Below are positions 6,536-14,884 of a stretch of 33,408 nucleotides of DNA, one piece after another. How positions within the stretch are numbered: the first letter of the stretch is position 1; the number at the start of each line of letters is the position of its first letter. Location of the stretch: the NCBI GenBank assembly GCA_005888695.1, contig VBBH01000029.1, forward strand, positions 1-33,408, read 5' to 3'. The notes beneath the pieces were generated by a model, which was given only the letters and a program-made list of their open reading frames with translations, did no database searches and was not told the DNA's origin. A program made the position numbers and the translations under genes. This DNA comes from Candidatus Bathyarchaeota archaeon (GTDB lineage Archaea > Thermoproteota > Bathyarchaeia > 40CM-2-53-6).

Positions 6536-9500
6536 GTGGAGACTCTCTTACGTCCAGAGCAACCATTGAAGGTTGATGATTATGCCAAGCGGCTGAAGGA
6601 AGCGTACGAAAAACAGTACGCGATCGCCGTAAGGGCGAGATCGAAAGGTCTCGATGTCTCCCTCCGCGTCGAGTCCGAGTCGACTTACGACTTAGCTGAG
6701 AGAGTTGAGAAATCTGTCGGACCAAGGGGCGTTGCAGAAAGAATTAGGGAGCTCAACAAAGTCATCTCTCGTGAAGAGACTGCTCTGAAAATCAGCGAGG
6801 ACATCGTCCTAGGACGTTTTGGCAGCATGGGCGAGCAGGCGGCGGCGGAGCAAGCCGTCCGCACCGCGCTAGCTGTGCTCGATGAAGCTGTTACAGTGGC
6901 ACCTATACAGGGAATACATAGTGTGAAGATCCGTACAAATCCAGACCGGACAAGACACCTGGCACTCTACTTCGCTGGTCCAATGCGATCGGCCGGCGGT
7001 ACTGAGATGGGCCTCATCCTGATCGTGGGCGACCACGTCAGGAGACAGTTGGGATTGCAGCCCTACAAGGCAACTGACCAAGAGGCTAGACGGTTTGTCG
7101 AGGAGCTTAGAACATACGAGCGACATGTGAACCGCTTCCAGTATAGGAACCCGGACAAGCTCGTCTATGACACGATCGCTAGGCTTCCCGTCGAGCCCAA
7201 CGGAGTGGAGACCGACCAAGCCGAAGTAGCTGTGAACAGAAACTTGTCTCGCGTTGAGACGAACAGAGTGAGAGGTGGGGCCTTGAGGGTCGTCAATGAC
7301 GGTTTGTTGGGGCGTTCACAGAAGATATTGCGGATAGTCGACCGGTTGCGATTGGAGGGATGGGAATGGCTTTCGACTCTGAAAGCGCCTGTGACCGAGG
7401 GAGAAGAGGCTCGGGAGTTCATGTTCATGGAAGACGTCGTCGGCGGACGACCGATTTTCGCATTTCCAGGAGCAGCAGGCGGATTCCGGATAAGGTATGG
7501 AAGGTCGAGGAATACAGGACTTGCTTCGATAGGTATCCATCCAAGCACTATGGAAGTCTTGGGCGGATTCCTCGCTGTCGGGGTTCAAATGAGACTTGAG
7601 AGACCAGGAAAGGCGGGAATAGTGACGGCGGTCGACACTATTGAGCCGCCCGTCGTGAAATTAAGGGATGGTTCGGTTGTTCGCGTGGAGACGCCGGAAG
7701 TCGCGAAGGAGTTGAAGAACGAAATCGAACGAGTCCTCTTCCTCGGTGACCTGCTTATCGCTTATGGAGAATTCCTCGAGAATAATCGAGCCCTAGTTCC
7801 TTCTGGATTTGTCGAGGAATGGTGGTCACAGATCTTGTGGAGCGCCTTGGAGAGCAATCCAGCGATCTTGCCTGACGGTTTATCGCTCGAACGTTTGTGG
7901 GAGTTGGCGAAGAATCCTTTCTCGTCCCGACCTAGTGTGCAGGAAGCGATCCAAATCTCTAGGTTGTTTCTGATTCCTCTCCATCCACGCTACTCCTACT
8001 TCTGGAACGCAATCTCGTTGGACGAATTGAAGAATCTCAAGACCGTCGCGACTCATCGAGCCGCCTTGAGCGGTGGGTTACAGCTCGATCTCCCTCAAGA
8101 GAACGGACTCAAGCTGGTCTTGGAGAAGCTCTGCGTTCCACACCGATTGGATGGAATCAATATCGTGCTAAGTGACGAAGCCAGTACAATATTGAGGACG
8201 GTTCTCGCGATCGAGGATGATCATAACGTCAACCCGGCTCAGGTATCAGAGGATGTTCAGAGCCAACTGTCAGTATGGGCCGGCTTCCCTGTGAAAAGCA
8301 AGACCTCGACTTATGTCGGCGCGAGAATGGGGCGCCCTGAAAAAGCAAAGGAGAGGACCATGACCCCAAAGGTCCATGTGCTCTTCCCTTCAGGACAATC
8401 TGGCGGGCCGCGGCGGGACGTTATAGAAGCCTCGAAGAAAACGATCACAAGTCTTGATATTGTAAACAGGATCTGTCCAAAATGTGAACGTTGGGAACCG
8501 AGGCAGATATGCCCACAATGTGGAACACCTACCAAGTCTACCAATGTCTGTCCGCGCTGCGGGCGTTCAACAGACGGCGAATGCCCTTCTTGTGGGATCG
8601 AGACCGTAGGATATTCAAACAGGAGTATCGACCTTCGCCAGATAGTGCAAGATGCGTCCAAGAAAACTGGAATGGTCAGCCCACCGGAATCTGTCAAAGG
8701 AGTCAAAGGACTGACGAATAAGACCAAGACACCGGAGCCCTTGGAGAAGGGATTTCTAAGGGCAAGGCATGACGTTTCGATTTTCAAAGACGGTACATTA
8801 AGGTTTGACGCAGTAAACGCCGTGCTGACGCATTTCAGACCTGTAGAAATCGGCCTTTCACTCGAGAGAGCGCACGCGTTGGGTTATGAGAATGATGTGG
8901 ACGGAAACCCCCTGGCGAGTCCGGAACAACTCTGCGCATTGCAAGTGCAGGATATAGTTGTCCCAGAAACCTGTGCTAGTTATCTTGTCAAAGTAGCAAG
9001 CTTCATCGACGACCTCCTACAATCCTACTATGGAATCGAGAAGTTCTACATTGTATCAGCGCCCGGAGACCTCATCGGACAGCTGATTGTGGGATTGTCA
9101 CCACATACAAGTGTAGGCATGATAGGTAGAATCATTGGTTTCACAAAGGCTAGTGTTTGCTATGCCCATCCCCTGTGGCATGCTGCGAAGAGAAGGGATT
9201 GCGACGGTGACGAAGACTCTGTATCGCTCCTCTTGGATATTCTACTCAACTTTTCGAGGGAATATCTACCGGATCGAATCGGGGGTTTGATGGACGCACC
9301 ATTGTTACTATCTCCATTGCTCAATCCGAACGAAGTTGCTCGACAGGCCCTCAACATAGAGACACTAGATCACTTTCCAATATTATTCTTCGAAAAGACG
9401 CAGGAGATGACCGGACCCAAAGAAGTCGAAACGGAAGTACTTACATTAGGAAAGAGGATGGAGTTAGGTCACAGAGACCTGAGGATAGGCTTCACTCATC

Positions 9501-9958
9501 CTACCGCGAGACTCGACAGAGCCACTCTCGTCAGTGCTTACAAGGAGTTACCGACAATGCTCGACAAGGTGAAAGCACAGCTAGATCTGGCGGATCAGAT
9601 CGTGGCCGTAAAAGGGGACGAGGTTGCTCGGAAGGTCCTGTCAACACATATTCTTAGGGATCTTGTCGGGAATCTCAGGACTTACACGTCTCAGAGGGCG
9701 CGATGTTCAAGGTGCAATTCGAAAGCCAGACGTGTTCCTCTCGAAGGAAAATGCTCACGATGCGGTGGAAAACTGGGACCTACAGTTTTCAAAAACGGGG
9801 TCGAAAAGTATCTCAGCGTCGCATCCGAGATGGTGAGACGCTACGACGTGGGTGAATATTATCGACAAAGGCTTGACCTGATCAAGCTCGAACTATCGGA
9901 GACCTTCAAACCTGAGGATCCGCAACAGCAGAAGTTATTCATAGCCGATTATGCTTAA
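6536..9958 (+). CDS. polC: DNA polymerase D large catalytic subunit (DP2)
   Basis: This is the catalytic subunit of the archaeal replicative polymerase PolD, which works with the DP1 exonuclease subunit (not in the window). The catalytic motif RDCDGDEDS is present at about residues 887-895, with Asp890 and Asp892 as the metal ligands of the double-psi beta-barrel active site. A four-pair Cys cluster (CPKC, CPQC, CPRC, CPSC) lies at about 646-692, and a second zinc module (CSRC, CSRC) near 1057-1080. The N-terminal GPMRSAGGTE is a family signature. Length 1140 is normal, and no intein interrupts the active site. The start is GTG. The last eight bases overlap the VIT1-like gene, so the two are likely co-transcribed. 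Confidence 0.97.
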   Translation: METLLRPEQPLKVDDYAKRLKEAYEKQYAIAVRARSKGLDVSLRVESESTYDLAERVEKSVGPRGVAERIRELNKVISREETALKISEDIVLGRFGSMGEQAAAEQAVRTALAVLDEAVTVAPIQGIHSVKIRTNPDRTRHLALYFAGPMRSAGGTEMGLILIVGDHVRRQLGLQPYKATDQEARRFVEELRTYERHVNRFQYRNPDKLVYDTIARLPVEPNGVETDQAEVAVNRNLSRVETNRVRGGALRVVNDGLLGRSQKILRIVDRLRLEGWEWLSTLKAPVTEGEEAREFMFMEDVVGGRPIFAFPGAAGGFRIRYGRSRNTGLASIGIHPSTMEVLGGFLAVGVQMRLERPGKAGIVTAVDTIEPPVVKLRDGSVVRVETPEVAKELKNEIERVLFLGDLLIAYGEFLENNRALVPSGFVEEWWSQILWSALESNPAILPDGLSLERLWELAKNPFSSRPSVQEAIQISRLFLIPLHPRYSYFWNAISLDELKNLKTVATHRAALSGGLQLDLPQENGLKLVLEKLCVPHRLDGINIVLSDEASTILRTVLAIEDDHNVNPAQVSEDVQSQLSVWAGFPVKSKTSTYVGARMGRPEKAKERTMTPKVHVLFPSGQSGGPRRDVIEASKKTITSLDIVNRICPKCERWEPRQICPQCGTPTKSTNVCPRCGRSTDGECPSCGIETVGYSNRSIDLRQIVQDASKKTGMVSPPESVKGVKGLTNKTKTPEPLEKGFLRARHDVSIFKDGTLRFDAVNAVLTHFRPVEIGLSLERAHALGYENDVDGNPLASPEQLCALQVQDIVVPETCASYLVKVASFIDDLLQSYYGIEKFYIVSAPGDLIGQLIVGLSPHTSVGMIGRIIGFTKASVCYAHPLWHAAKRRDCDGDEDSVSLLLDILLNFSREYLPDRIGGLMDAPLLLSPLLNPNEVARQALNIETLDHFPILFFEKTQEMTGPKEVETEVLTLGKRMELGHRDLRIGFTHPTARLDRATLVSAYKELPTMLDKVKAQLDLADQIVAVKGDEVARKVLSTHILRDLVGNLRTYTSQRARCSRCNSKARRVPLEGKCSRCGGKLGPTVFKNGVEKYLSVASEMVRRYDVGEYYRQRLDLIKLELSETFKPEDPQQQKLFIADYA

Positions 9959-10730
9959 GCACTCGTTCGCCGTGGAAAGGCACCAAGAGAAGGCACAGGG
10001 TCCAGCTCCCAGTCTCGAGTCAGAAGTAAATGTAACGGGACCGATTCAAAGCCCCTACGTTGGAGACCTCGTTCTCGGAGCGTTGGATGGCAGTGTCACG
10101 ACCTTCGCAGTTGTTGCAGCCGCCACAGGAGCGGGCCAGCCAGCCTCTATCGTCTTGATAATAGGCATGGCAAATCTCTTTGCCAGTGGCGTATCCATGG
10201 CATTGGGAAACTATCTAGGAACAAAGTCTGAGGAAGAGTTCAGGGAGAAGCATCGTAGACGGGAAGAGTATGAGACAGAGAGATTCCCCGAGCTTGAGAA
10301 GGAAGAGGTCAGGAAAATTTTCGCCGACAAGGGCTTTCAAGGCGAGGATCTCGAGAGGGCGGTCGAGATAATCACCTCGAACAAGAAGATCTGGGTAGAG
10401 ACTATGATGAGGGACGAACTAAGAATCTCTCCCGAAGTAAGGAGTCCATGGCAGAGTGGACTGGCCATGCTTACGGCTTTCATCCTTGCTGGCTCCGTTC
10501 CCCTCCTCCCTTATCTCATCTCATTATTCGAACCGGGCCTCCGAGCCTTGGCGCTTTCCTCCTCTGTAGTGATGACCTTCGCCGCAATATTCGGAGTGGG
10601 AACGGCACGCTCCCTTGTTACGGGGAGGAGATGGTGGATCGCGGGGGTAGAGATGACAGTTATCGGAGCGATAGCTTCCTTGATTGCGTATGTAATCGGG
10701 CGTGTCCTCGGAATACTCCTCAGTCTATGA
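9951..10730 (+). CDS. VIT1/CCC1-family iron/manganese transporter
   Basis: VIT1/CCC1 proteins move Fe2+ or Mn2+ across membranes. The first helices carry the family pattern (GDLVLGALDGSVTTFAVVAA, about residues 38-57, then ANLFASGVSMALGNYLGTKSE, about 74-94). A cytosolic, Glu-rich helical domain (about 92-160) follows and would bind metal, and three more hydrophobic segments occupy about 166-255. Length 259 is usual. The ATG at 9951 overlaps the end of polC by eight bases. Pairing a replicative polymerase with a metal transporter has no obvious functional logic and may only reflect compact gene packing. Confidence 0.85.
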   Translation: MLKHSFAVERHQEKAQGPAPSLESEVNVTGPIQSPYVGDLVLGALDGSVTTFAVVAAATGAGQPASIVLIIGMANLFASGVSMALGNYLGTKSEEEFREKHRRREEYETERFPELEKEEVRKIFADKGFQGEDLERAVEIITSNKKIWVETMMRDELRISPEVRSPWQSGLAMLTAFILAGSVPLLPYLISLFEPGLRALALSSSVVMTFAAIFGVGTARSLVTGRRWWIAGVEMTVIGAIASLIAYVIGRVLGILLSL

Positions 10731-10775
10731 CAATATTCGCAAAGCCAAAGCTAGGAACGGGGTTTTCTTGGCACG

Positions 10776-10789
10776 GCCTAAATATAGGC
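10776..10789 (+). promoter_or_regulatory. TATA box inside an inverted repeat, HPF-like gene promoter
   Basis: GCCTA (10776-10780) and TAGGC (10785-10789) form a perfect inverted repeat around AATA, and TAAATATA (10779-10786) inside it is a good archaeal TATA box. It lies about 30 bp before the TTG at 10813, so the transcript would be leaderless or nearly so. A third GCCTAGG copy occurs at 10801-10807. A repressor bound to the repeat would block TBP. Confidence 0.5.
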
Positions 10790-10812
10790 GGTTATTTCAC
10801 GCCTAGGGCTGG

Positions 10813-11220
10813 TTGATAAATTTGGTGCAGAAGAAAGCAGCAAGCTCAGAGAAAGAACTTGGCTACATTATTGGATTGCCTGCCGATGACCCAGAGGCAG
10901 AGCTAGCAAGGACAAAATTCGAGAGAGTGGTCGAGAGATTAGCGAAAGCGTATCCAGGTCTACGTGAAGCGAGAGCCACCATCAAGATTGACTCCTCCCG
11001 CGGAGACCGGAAACACTACGAAGTGGAAGTCTTCATCCTCATGCAGAAAGATAGGGCGACCTACAAAGAAGATGGTTGGTCTTTGCCTGAAGCTTTCGAC
11101 AAAGTGTCTTCTCGACTCAAACGATTGATGACGAAATCCGAATCAAAGCCCGCATATCAACGACACAAGACCCGCGGCGAGAGAGAAACCGCTAACCCAG
11201 AAGAGCTGGGACTCGGGTGA
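10813..11220 (+). CDS. HPF/RaiA-like (S30AE) putative ribosome-associated protein
   Basis: This is a 135-residue protein. Residues about 22-105 show the beta-alpha-beta-beta-beta-alpha rhythm of hibernation-promoting/S30AE factors: a helix (TKFERVVERLAKAYPGL), strands (ARATIKIDSS, then YEVEVFILMQKDRATYK) and a final helix (SLPEAFDKVSSRLKRLM). Such proteins dock in the decoding site of idle ribosomes. The match is to shape and spacing, so the family call is moderate. The C-terminal 30 residues are charged and probably disordered. The start is uncertain: TTG at 10813, TTG at 10822 or GTG at 10825. The stop overlaps the aldo/keto reductase start by GTGA. The TATA-containing inverted repeat upstream suggests regulated expression. 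Confidence 0.6.
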   Translation: MINLVQKKAASSEKELGYIIGLPADDPEAELARTKFERVVERLAKAYPGLREARATIKIDSSRGDRKHYEVEVFILMQKDRATYKEDGWSLPEAFDKVSSRLKRLMTKSESKPAYQRHKTRGERETANPEELGLG

Positions 11221-12158
11221 AGTACAGAACTCTTGGAAGTACAGGGCTCAAGGTTAGCGAGGTAGGCTTCGGCGCCTGGGCAATTGGAGGAAACGCTCAC
11301 GGCAACAGCTACGGTCCAACCGAGGACGAGGCCTCAATAGCTGCGATCGAGAAAGCAGTCGAATTAGGCTGCAACTTCTTCGACACCGCTGATGTCTACG
11401 GGCATGGTCACAGCGAAGAGTTACTCGGAAAAGCACTGAAGGATCAACGCGAGGACATGATCCTAGCGACAAAGGTGGGCGGAGATTTTTACCATGGTCA
11501 GCCAAGGATGAACTTCAACCCTGATTATGTTGAATTCGCGGTAGAGAAGAGTCTGGAACGACTCGGGACAGATTATGTGGACCTGTTGCAAATGCACAAT
11601 CCACCTCTCCAATTGATACAGAACCCGAAGCTATACCTGCCCTTCGAGAAGCTGAAGAAACATGGAAAGATTCGACACTATGGCCTATCGATTCATAACC
11701 CGCAAGAGGGTTTAGCGGCTATGAAACATGGTGGGCCTGAATCCATCCAAGTCGTATTCAATCTGATGCGTCAGGAAGCTAAGGAGAAACTTTTCGAGTC
11801 TGCAGGAGAGAGGAGTGTGGGCATTATTGCGAGGGAGCCGCTGGCGAATGGTTTCCTCAGCGGGAAGTACAATGAAGACTCCGTCTTCCCAACGGGAGAC
11901 ATAAGACACAACTTCCCTCAAGAATATGTCCGGCAATTGATACGGACATCAGACCAGCTCAAATTCCTAGAGTCGAAACAGCGAACCCTGTCTCAGGCTA
12001 GCATTCGCTTCGTCCTAGATCACAAGGAAATCTCAACTGTTATTCCAGGCGCCAAGGTGCCTGCACAGTCCACACAGAATATGAAAGCCTCCAATCTACC
12101 GAGTCTAACCGGCGAAGAACTCTTGAGGATCAAATTCATGAGAGAGCAGGCCTCCTGA
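11217..12158 (+). CDS. Aldo/keto reductase
   Basis: This is an NAD(P)H-dependent oxidoreductase with a TIM barrel. The full catalytic tetrad is present: Asp56 and Tyr61 (FFDTADVYG), Lys86 (ATKVGG) and His127 (LLQMHNPP). The N-terminus (YRTLGSTGLKVSEVGFGAWAIGG) is typical of the AKR subfamily with YdhF/YghZ-like relatives, and the C-terminal STVIPGAKVPAQ is the cofactor phosphate site. Length 313 is normal. The GTG start overlaps the preceding stop (GTGA), so translation is likely coupled to the HPF-like gene. The substrate cannot be told from sequence. Confidence 0.92.
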   Translation: MKYRTLGSTGLKVSEVGFGAWAIGGNAHGNSYGPTEDEASIAAIEKAVELGCNFFDTADVYGHGHSEELLGKALKDQREDMILATKVGGDFYHGQPRMNFNPDYVEFAVEKSLERLGTDYVDLLQMHNPPLQLIQNPKLYLPFEKLKKHGKIRHYGLSIHNPQEGLAAMKHGGPESIQVVFNLMRQEAKEKLFESAGERSVGIIAREPLANGFLSGKYNEDSVFPTGDIRHNFPQEYVRQLIRTSDQLKFLESKQRTLSQASIRFVLDHKEISTVIPGAKVPAQSTQNMKASNLPSLTGEELLRIKFMREQAS

Positions 12159-12183
12159 ACAAAGGGCAATCAGTAGATCGGAT

Positions 12184-12777
12184 TTGGCTAGATATCTCAT
12201 TCGACTGGCGAATGAAAAAATGTTTACGGGAAAGGATGCCCAAAGTCTAGCTAGCAAGATACGGGAACTGCTGGGATCGCGCGGAGCGATCGGAAACCTG
12301 AGGGTTAGTAAACGGGCTATCGAGTTCGATCTATTCGCGGAGGACACGGGAGAGCTGGAGGAGAGGCTCAAACTGCTCGAGAAGCAGATTTCCAAGAGAG
12401 TAACGGTCAAGCTTCTTGACAAGATTCTGAGACCGATGGAGAAGAAGGAGGTTCTCAGGGAAGGTGTGAATCTCTTCAATGAAGAGCGATACTGGGAATC
12501 GCACGAGCTTCTTGAGCAAGCATGGCAACCGGCTAGAGGAGTAGAACGGGATACTGTGCATGGGATGATTCTCGCCGCAGCGGCGTTGGTCCATCATCAG
12601 AAGGATCGGGATAGGGTGAGTTTGGGAATGCTTGAGAGAGCACTGGCAAAGCTTGACGGCCAAGAGGTTTACGAAGGGATTGACATTGGAAAACTTCGGG
12701 CAGACATTCGAGACATCATTGAAAAGGGAACACCGGCTGAACTCACTATTCGCCGTATTTCCCAGTCTGCATCCTGA
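12184..12777 (+). CDS. DUF309 protein with an extra N-terminal domain
   Basis: The C-terminal half (about residues 95-170) is a DUF309 domain: NLFNEERYWESHELLEQAW and DTVHGMILAAAALVHHQK contain its conserved His and Glu residues. No biochemical role is established for the domain that I know of. The N-terminal 85 residues (RYLIRLANEKMF, then AIGNLRVSKRAIEFDLFA, then a helix) look like a small alpha/beta domain that bacterial DUF309 proteins lack. The start is TTG at 12184, 25 nt after the aldo/keto reductase. The gene probably belongs to the same transcript as its upstream and downstream neighbours. Confidence 0.75.
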   Translation: MARYLIRLANEKMFTGKDAQSLASKIRELLGSRGAIGNLRVSKRAIEFDLFAEDTGELEERLKLLEKQISKRVTVKLLDKILRPMEKKEVLREGVNLFNEERYWESHELLEQAWQPARGVERDTVHGMILAAAALVHHQKDRDRVSLGMLERALAKLDGQEVYEGIDIGKLRADIRDIIEKGTPAELTIRRISQSAS

Positions 12778-12883
12778 AGGGTTTCATCAGGCTTTAGACC
12801 TCCGATCAGCCCTTGCCTCTCGGGAAGGGGCGGGACACCGTACGTTTGTTCGGCTTGATAATCGCATACCTAGTGGTCTTGCC

Positions 12884-13468
12884 ATGCTCGCCGGCGTCCT
12901 GTTGACGCTTGGCAGGTACTCACAATCAGAGAACTCATGGACGACTCTCTTCAACCACCTCTCCACACAGAACACAGCCACCATCGCAAGCACATTGGCA
13001 AGTGCGATCGCCTATGGAATGCAGTATCTTGTCCAATTCGGCGGGGTCACAATGTTTGTCGGTGGGTTGCTTTCTTACAAGAATCATGTCCGGTCAGGGA
13101 AGGAAATGGTGGGGCTGGGCACGAGCGTGGGGCTCGCGGACCTATTGGTTGGGTTCACTACTGGAACCTTGACCCTTTACCAGCCGTTGGGCTGGGCTGG
13201 ATTGGCGATTGCGGTATTCGCGAGCAGACATTTGCATGGTCCACATGCTACATATGCGGAGGAAGTTCACAAGCTGTTTCTCGGTTTGAAGAAACGGATA
13301 CTTCGAGAAGAGACCAAGACTAGGAAACGAATCAGGAAGGGATTGAAGAAGTCAGAGTTAGCGCGTCGGCGGTCGCGACGATCGCAACGACCATATGATG
13401 TCGGCAATAACAAAAAAGGTCACCCCGAGACTGCCGGCAAGGATAACCCCGCTACTGTTGAACCGTAG
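12884..13468 (+). CDS. Membrane protein with a basic C-terminal tail, unknown function
   Basis: This encodes about 194 residues. Hydrophobic segments lie near residues 1-12, 34-64, 77-95 and 101-118. A strongly basic tail follows (KKRILREETKTRKRIRKGLKK, then RRRSRRSQR), presumably cytosolic and possibly binding nucleic acid or phospholipid. The frame stays open upstream to 12632, but starting there would overlap the DUF309 gene by 146 nt. The first ATG after that stop is at 12884, so I take it; the true start remains open. The 3' end overlaps a minus-strand small membrane gene by 111 nt, and one of these two ends may be wrong. No family is recognised. Confidence 0.5.
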   Translation: MLAGVLLTLGRYSQSENSWTTLFNHLSTQNTATIASTLASAIAYGMQYLVQFGGVTMFVGGLLSYKNHVRSGKEMVGLGTSVGLADLLVGFTTGTLTLYQPLGWAGLAIAVFASRHLHGPHATYAEEVHKLFLGLKKRILREETKTRKRIRKGLKKSELARRRSRRSQRPYDVGNNKKGHPETAGKDNPATVEP

Positions 13469-13546
13469 GAAGATGATAGTCGTCAGGGCGAGTATCGCAA
13501 GAGGAGGAAGGATGCTTTGCAGCAACCCCTTGTCAGCCTCATCCAT
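13358..13546 (-). CDS. Two-helix small membrane protein, hypothetical
   Basis: This is a 62-residue protein from ATG 13546; a TTG at 13567 would add seven residues. Two clean hydrophobic segments (ILPPLAILALTTIIFL and GVILAGSLGVTFFVIADIIW) are joined by a short polar turn, followed by a basic tail (LRSSRPPTR), which is a believable small membrane protein. It lies antiparallel to the last 111 nt of the plus-strand membrane gene, so only one of the two may be expressed over that stretch. The hydrophobic pattern argues that this strand is really coding, while the opposite tail is low-complexity and basic. Confidence 0.45.
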   Translation of the reverse strand: MDEADKGLLQSILPPLAILALTTIIFLRFNSSGVILAGSLGVTFFVIADIIWSLRSSRPPTR

Positions 13547-13627
13547 CCTCTCAGTACCAGCCTTCAAGACTCAAACCTGGCCTTGAAAACAATGTTAAGA
13601 AGAATGGTAGATAAGGCTCGCGCAGAC

Positions 13628-14656
13628 TCAACCGGGCTGTCGATCACTTTCTCGTAGTACGATATCCATTCTGTAGGGTCCGGCCCCCCTAATTACGAAG
13701 GCGATGGCGACACTGAAGAGTGGTAGATGATTGATCGTCTCTCCGAAGAGGAAAATCGCTGATACTAATAGTCCGAGGTAAATCAGTGAGACCAATCGGT
13801 TAAAGATTCCAAGTAGGTAGTGTCCCCCAAGGATCGCCTCGAAAAAGCCAAAGAAGAAAACGAAAGTTAACAATTCTGGGAATGTGGGCACGTGATACTT
13901 TAGGACCGCGATCTCAGTCAGTTGGGGGACTAGTAGCTTTTCTGTCAAGGCCAGCCATATCAGGTTGATTCCAAAACTAACTCTCAGTATCGGCATACTG
14001 TAAGGCTTGACTCTGGCAAGAGAATCTCCGATACGTCTTAGATAGCTTGTCCTTGCAATAGTGAATGCATCGACGCTTGCTCGTAATCCTCCCTCAAAGA
14101 GCAATACGAAGGCTGCGCCCGCCAACACGACGTAGTCAAGCCCATCGAGGCCGACAAGCCAGAAAGAGAATATGACGAGAGCCAAGACTCCGAGCGCTGC
14201 AATCTTTGTGAGAAAGCCGAAGGTCAAGAAGAGACCCACAATGATTTGTGCTAAGGACAAGGCGTCGAGCGTTATCGGCCTATATCCGGCCTGGGGAGCA
14301 AAGAGCTCGCCCGAAAGCCCTGAGGACAGGAGAAACAGCCCTAAACAGATTCTCAGGATTACCGGAACTATGGGGTCAGCTCCAAGAAGTTTGGCCTCTA
14401 TTCTCAGGGCGAAGCGTCGCTGGGAGAGACTCAGACCCATGAACTGGAAGGTCACTATGCCAAGTAGCGCCAGAAGGACGACCAACGCAACCGATTGGTA
14501 GTTTGGGCCAAGGGGCGATTGAGACACTCCCGTCTGAATCTCGGTATCATTCAGAATGTAGCGTACGTGAGCATTCGAGACTGGTATGGAGGAGATGCAG
14601 AGAATGATGGTTGAGGTAACAACGATGAAGGGCCAGATCCTTTGATACCTTTCCAA
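13628..14656 (-). CDS. DoxX-like multi-pass membrane protein
   Basis: This is a 342-residue protein with a signal-like N-terminal helix (about 9-28), then roughly eight membrane segments. The middle (ILRICLGLFLLSSGLSGELF, then LAQIIVGLFLTFGFLTKIAALGVL) and the end (VSFGINLIWLALTEKLL, then FGFFEAILGGHYLLGIFNRL) show two DoxX-like four-helix repeats, so this looks like a tandem DoxX protein. DoxX proteins are membrane subunits linked to quinone or thiol oxidation. The start is TTG. It is divergently placed from a thioredoxin-fold gene 228 bp away, which would suit a thiol-redox role, but this is inference. Confidence 0.65.
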   Translation of the reverse strand: MERYQRIWPFIVVTSTIILCISSIPVSNAHVRYILNDTEIQTGVSQSPLGPNYQSVALVVLLALLGIVTFQFMGLSLSQRRFALRIEAKLLGADPIVPVILRICLGLFLLSSGLSGELFAPQAGYRPITLDALSLAQIIVGLFLTFGFLTKIAALGVLALVIFSFWLVGLDGLDYVVLAGAAFVLLFEGGLRASVDAFTIARTSYLRRIGDSLARVKPYSMPILRVSFGINLIWLALTEKLLVPQLTEIAVLKYHVPTFPELLTFVFFFGFFEAILGGHYLLGIFNRLVSLIYLGLLVSAIFLFGETINHLPLFSVAIAFVIRGAGPYRMDIVLRESDRQPG

Positions 14657-14884
14657 ATTCTAGACCTCACTCAACTGATCAAGCAAAGCAGTATTAGAAC
14701 AATGAATGGCGCATGCGACAGGACCCTTCGCCAGCCAGTGGTTTCTGGTTGCGCGGTCTTGAACTCCTATAACTGGTTCTTTGGAGGTCTAGCAGAGTGT
14801 GCCGTGGGATAACTACTGGGGACTATCCATGGTGAGTCAGGTTATTATGCTACAAGCCGCACTAATTCCAGTTCGTCTTTAGCC
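14657..14884. promoter_or_regulatory. Divergent spacer with a promoter and a possible 36-codon ORF
   Basis: TTATTATG (14842-14849) is a TATA candidate about 40 bp before the TTG of the thioredoxin-like gene. A short plus-strand ORF at 14702-14812 (ATG to TAA, 36 codons, starting MNGACDRTLRQ) is present, but nothing shows that it is translated. CGCATGCG (14710-14717) is a perfect palindrome. I see no RNA gene. Confidence 0.35.

Noticed and set aside
6536..9958. Possible intein in the PolD large subunit
   Set aside because: The catalytic region reads continuously and the total length is normal.
12632..12883. Longer N-terminus for the membrane gene ending at 13468
   Set aside because: It would overlap the DUF309 gene by 146 nt and adds no recognisable family sequence.
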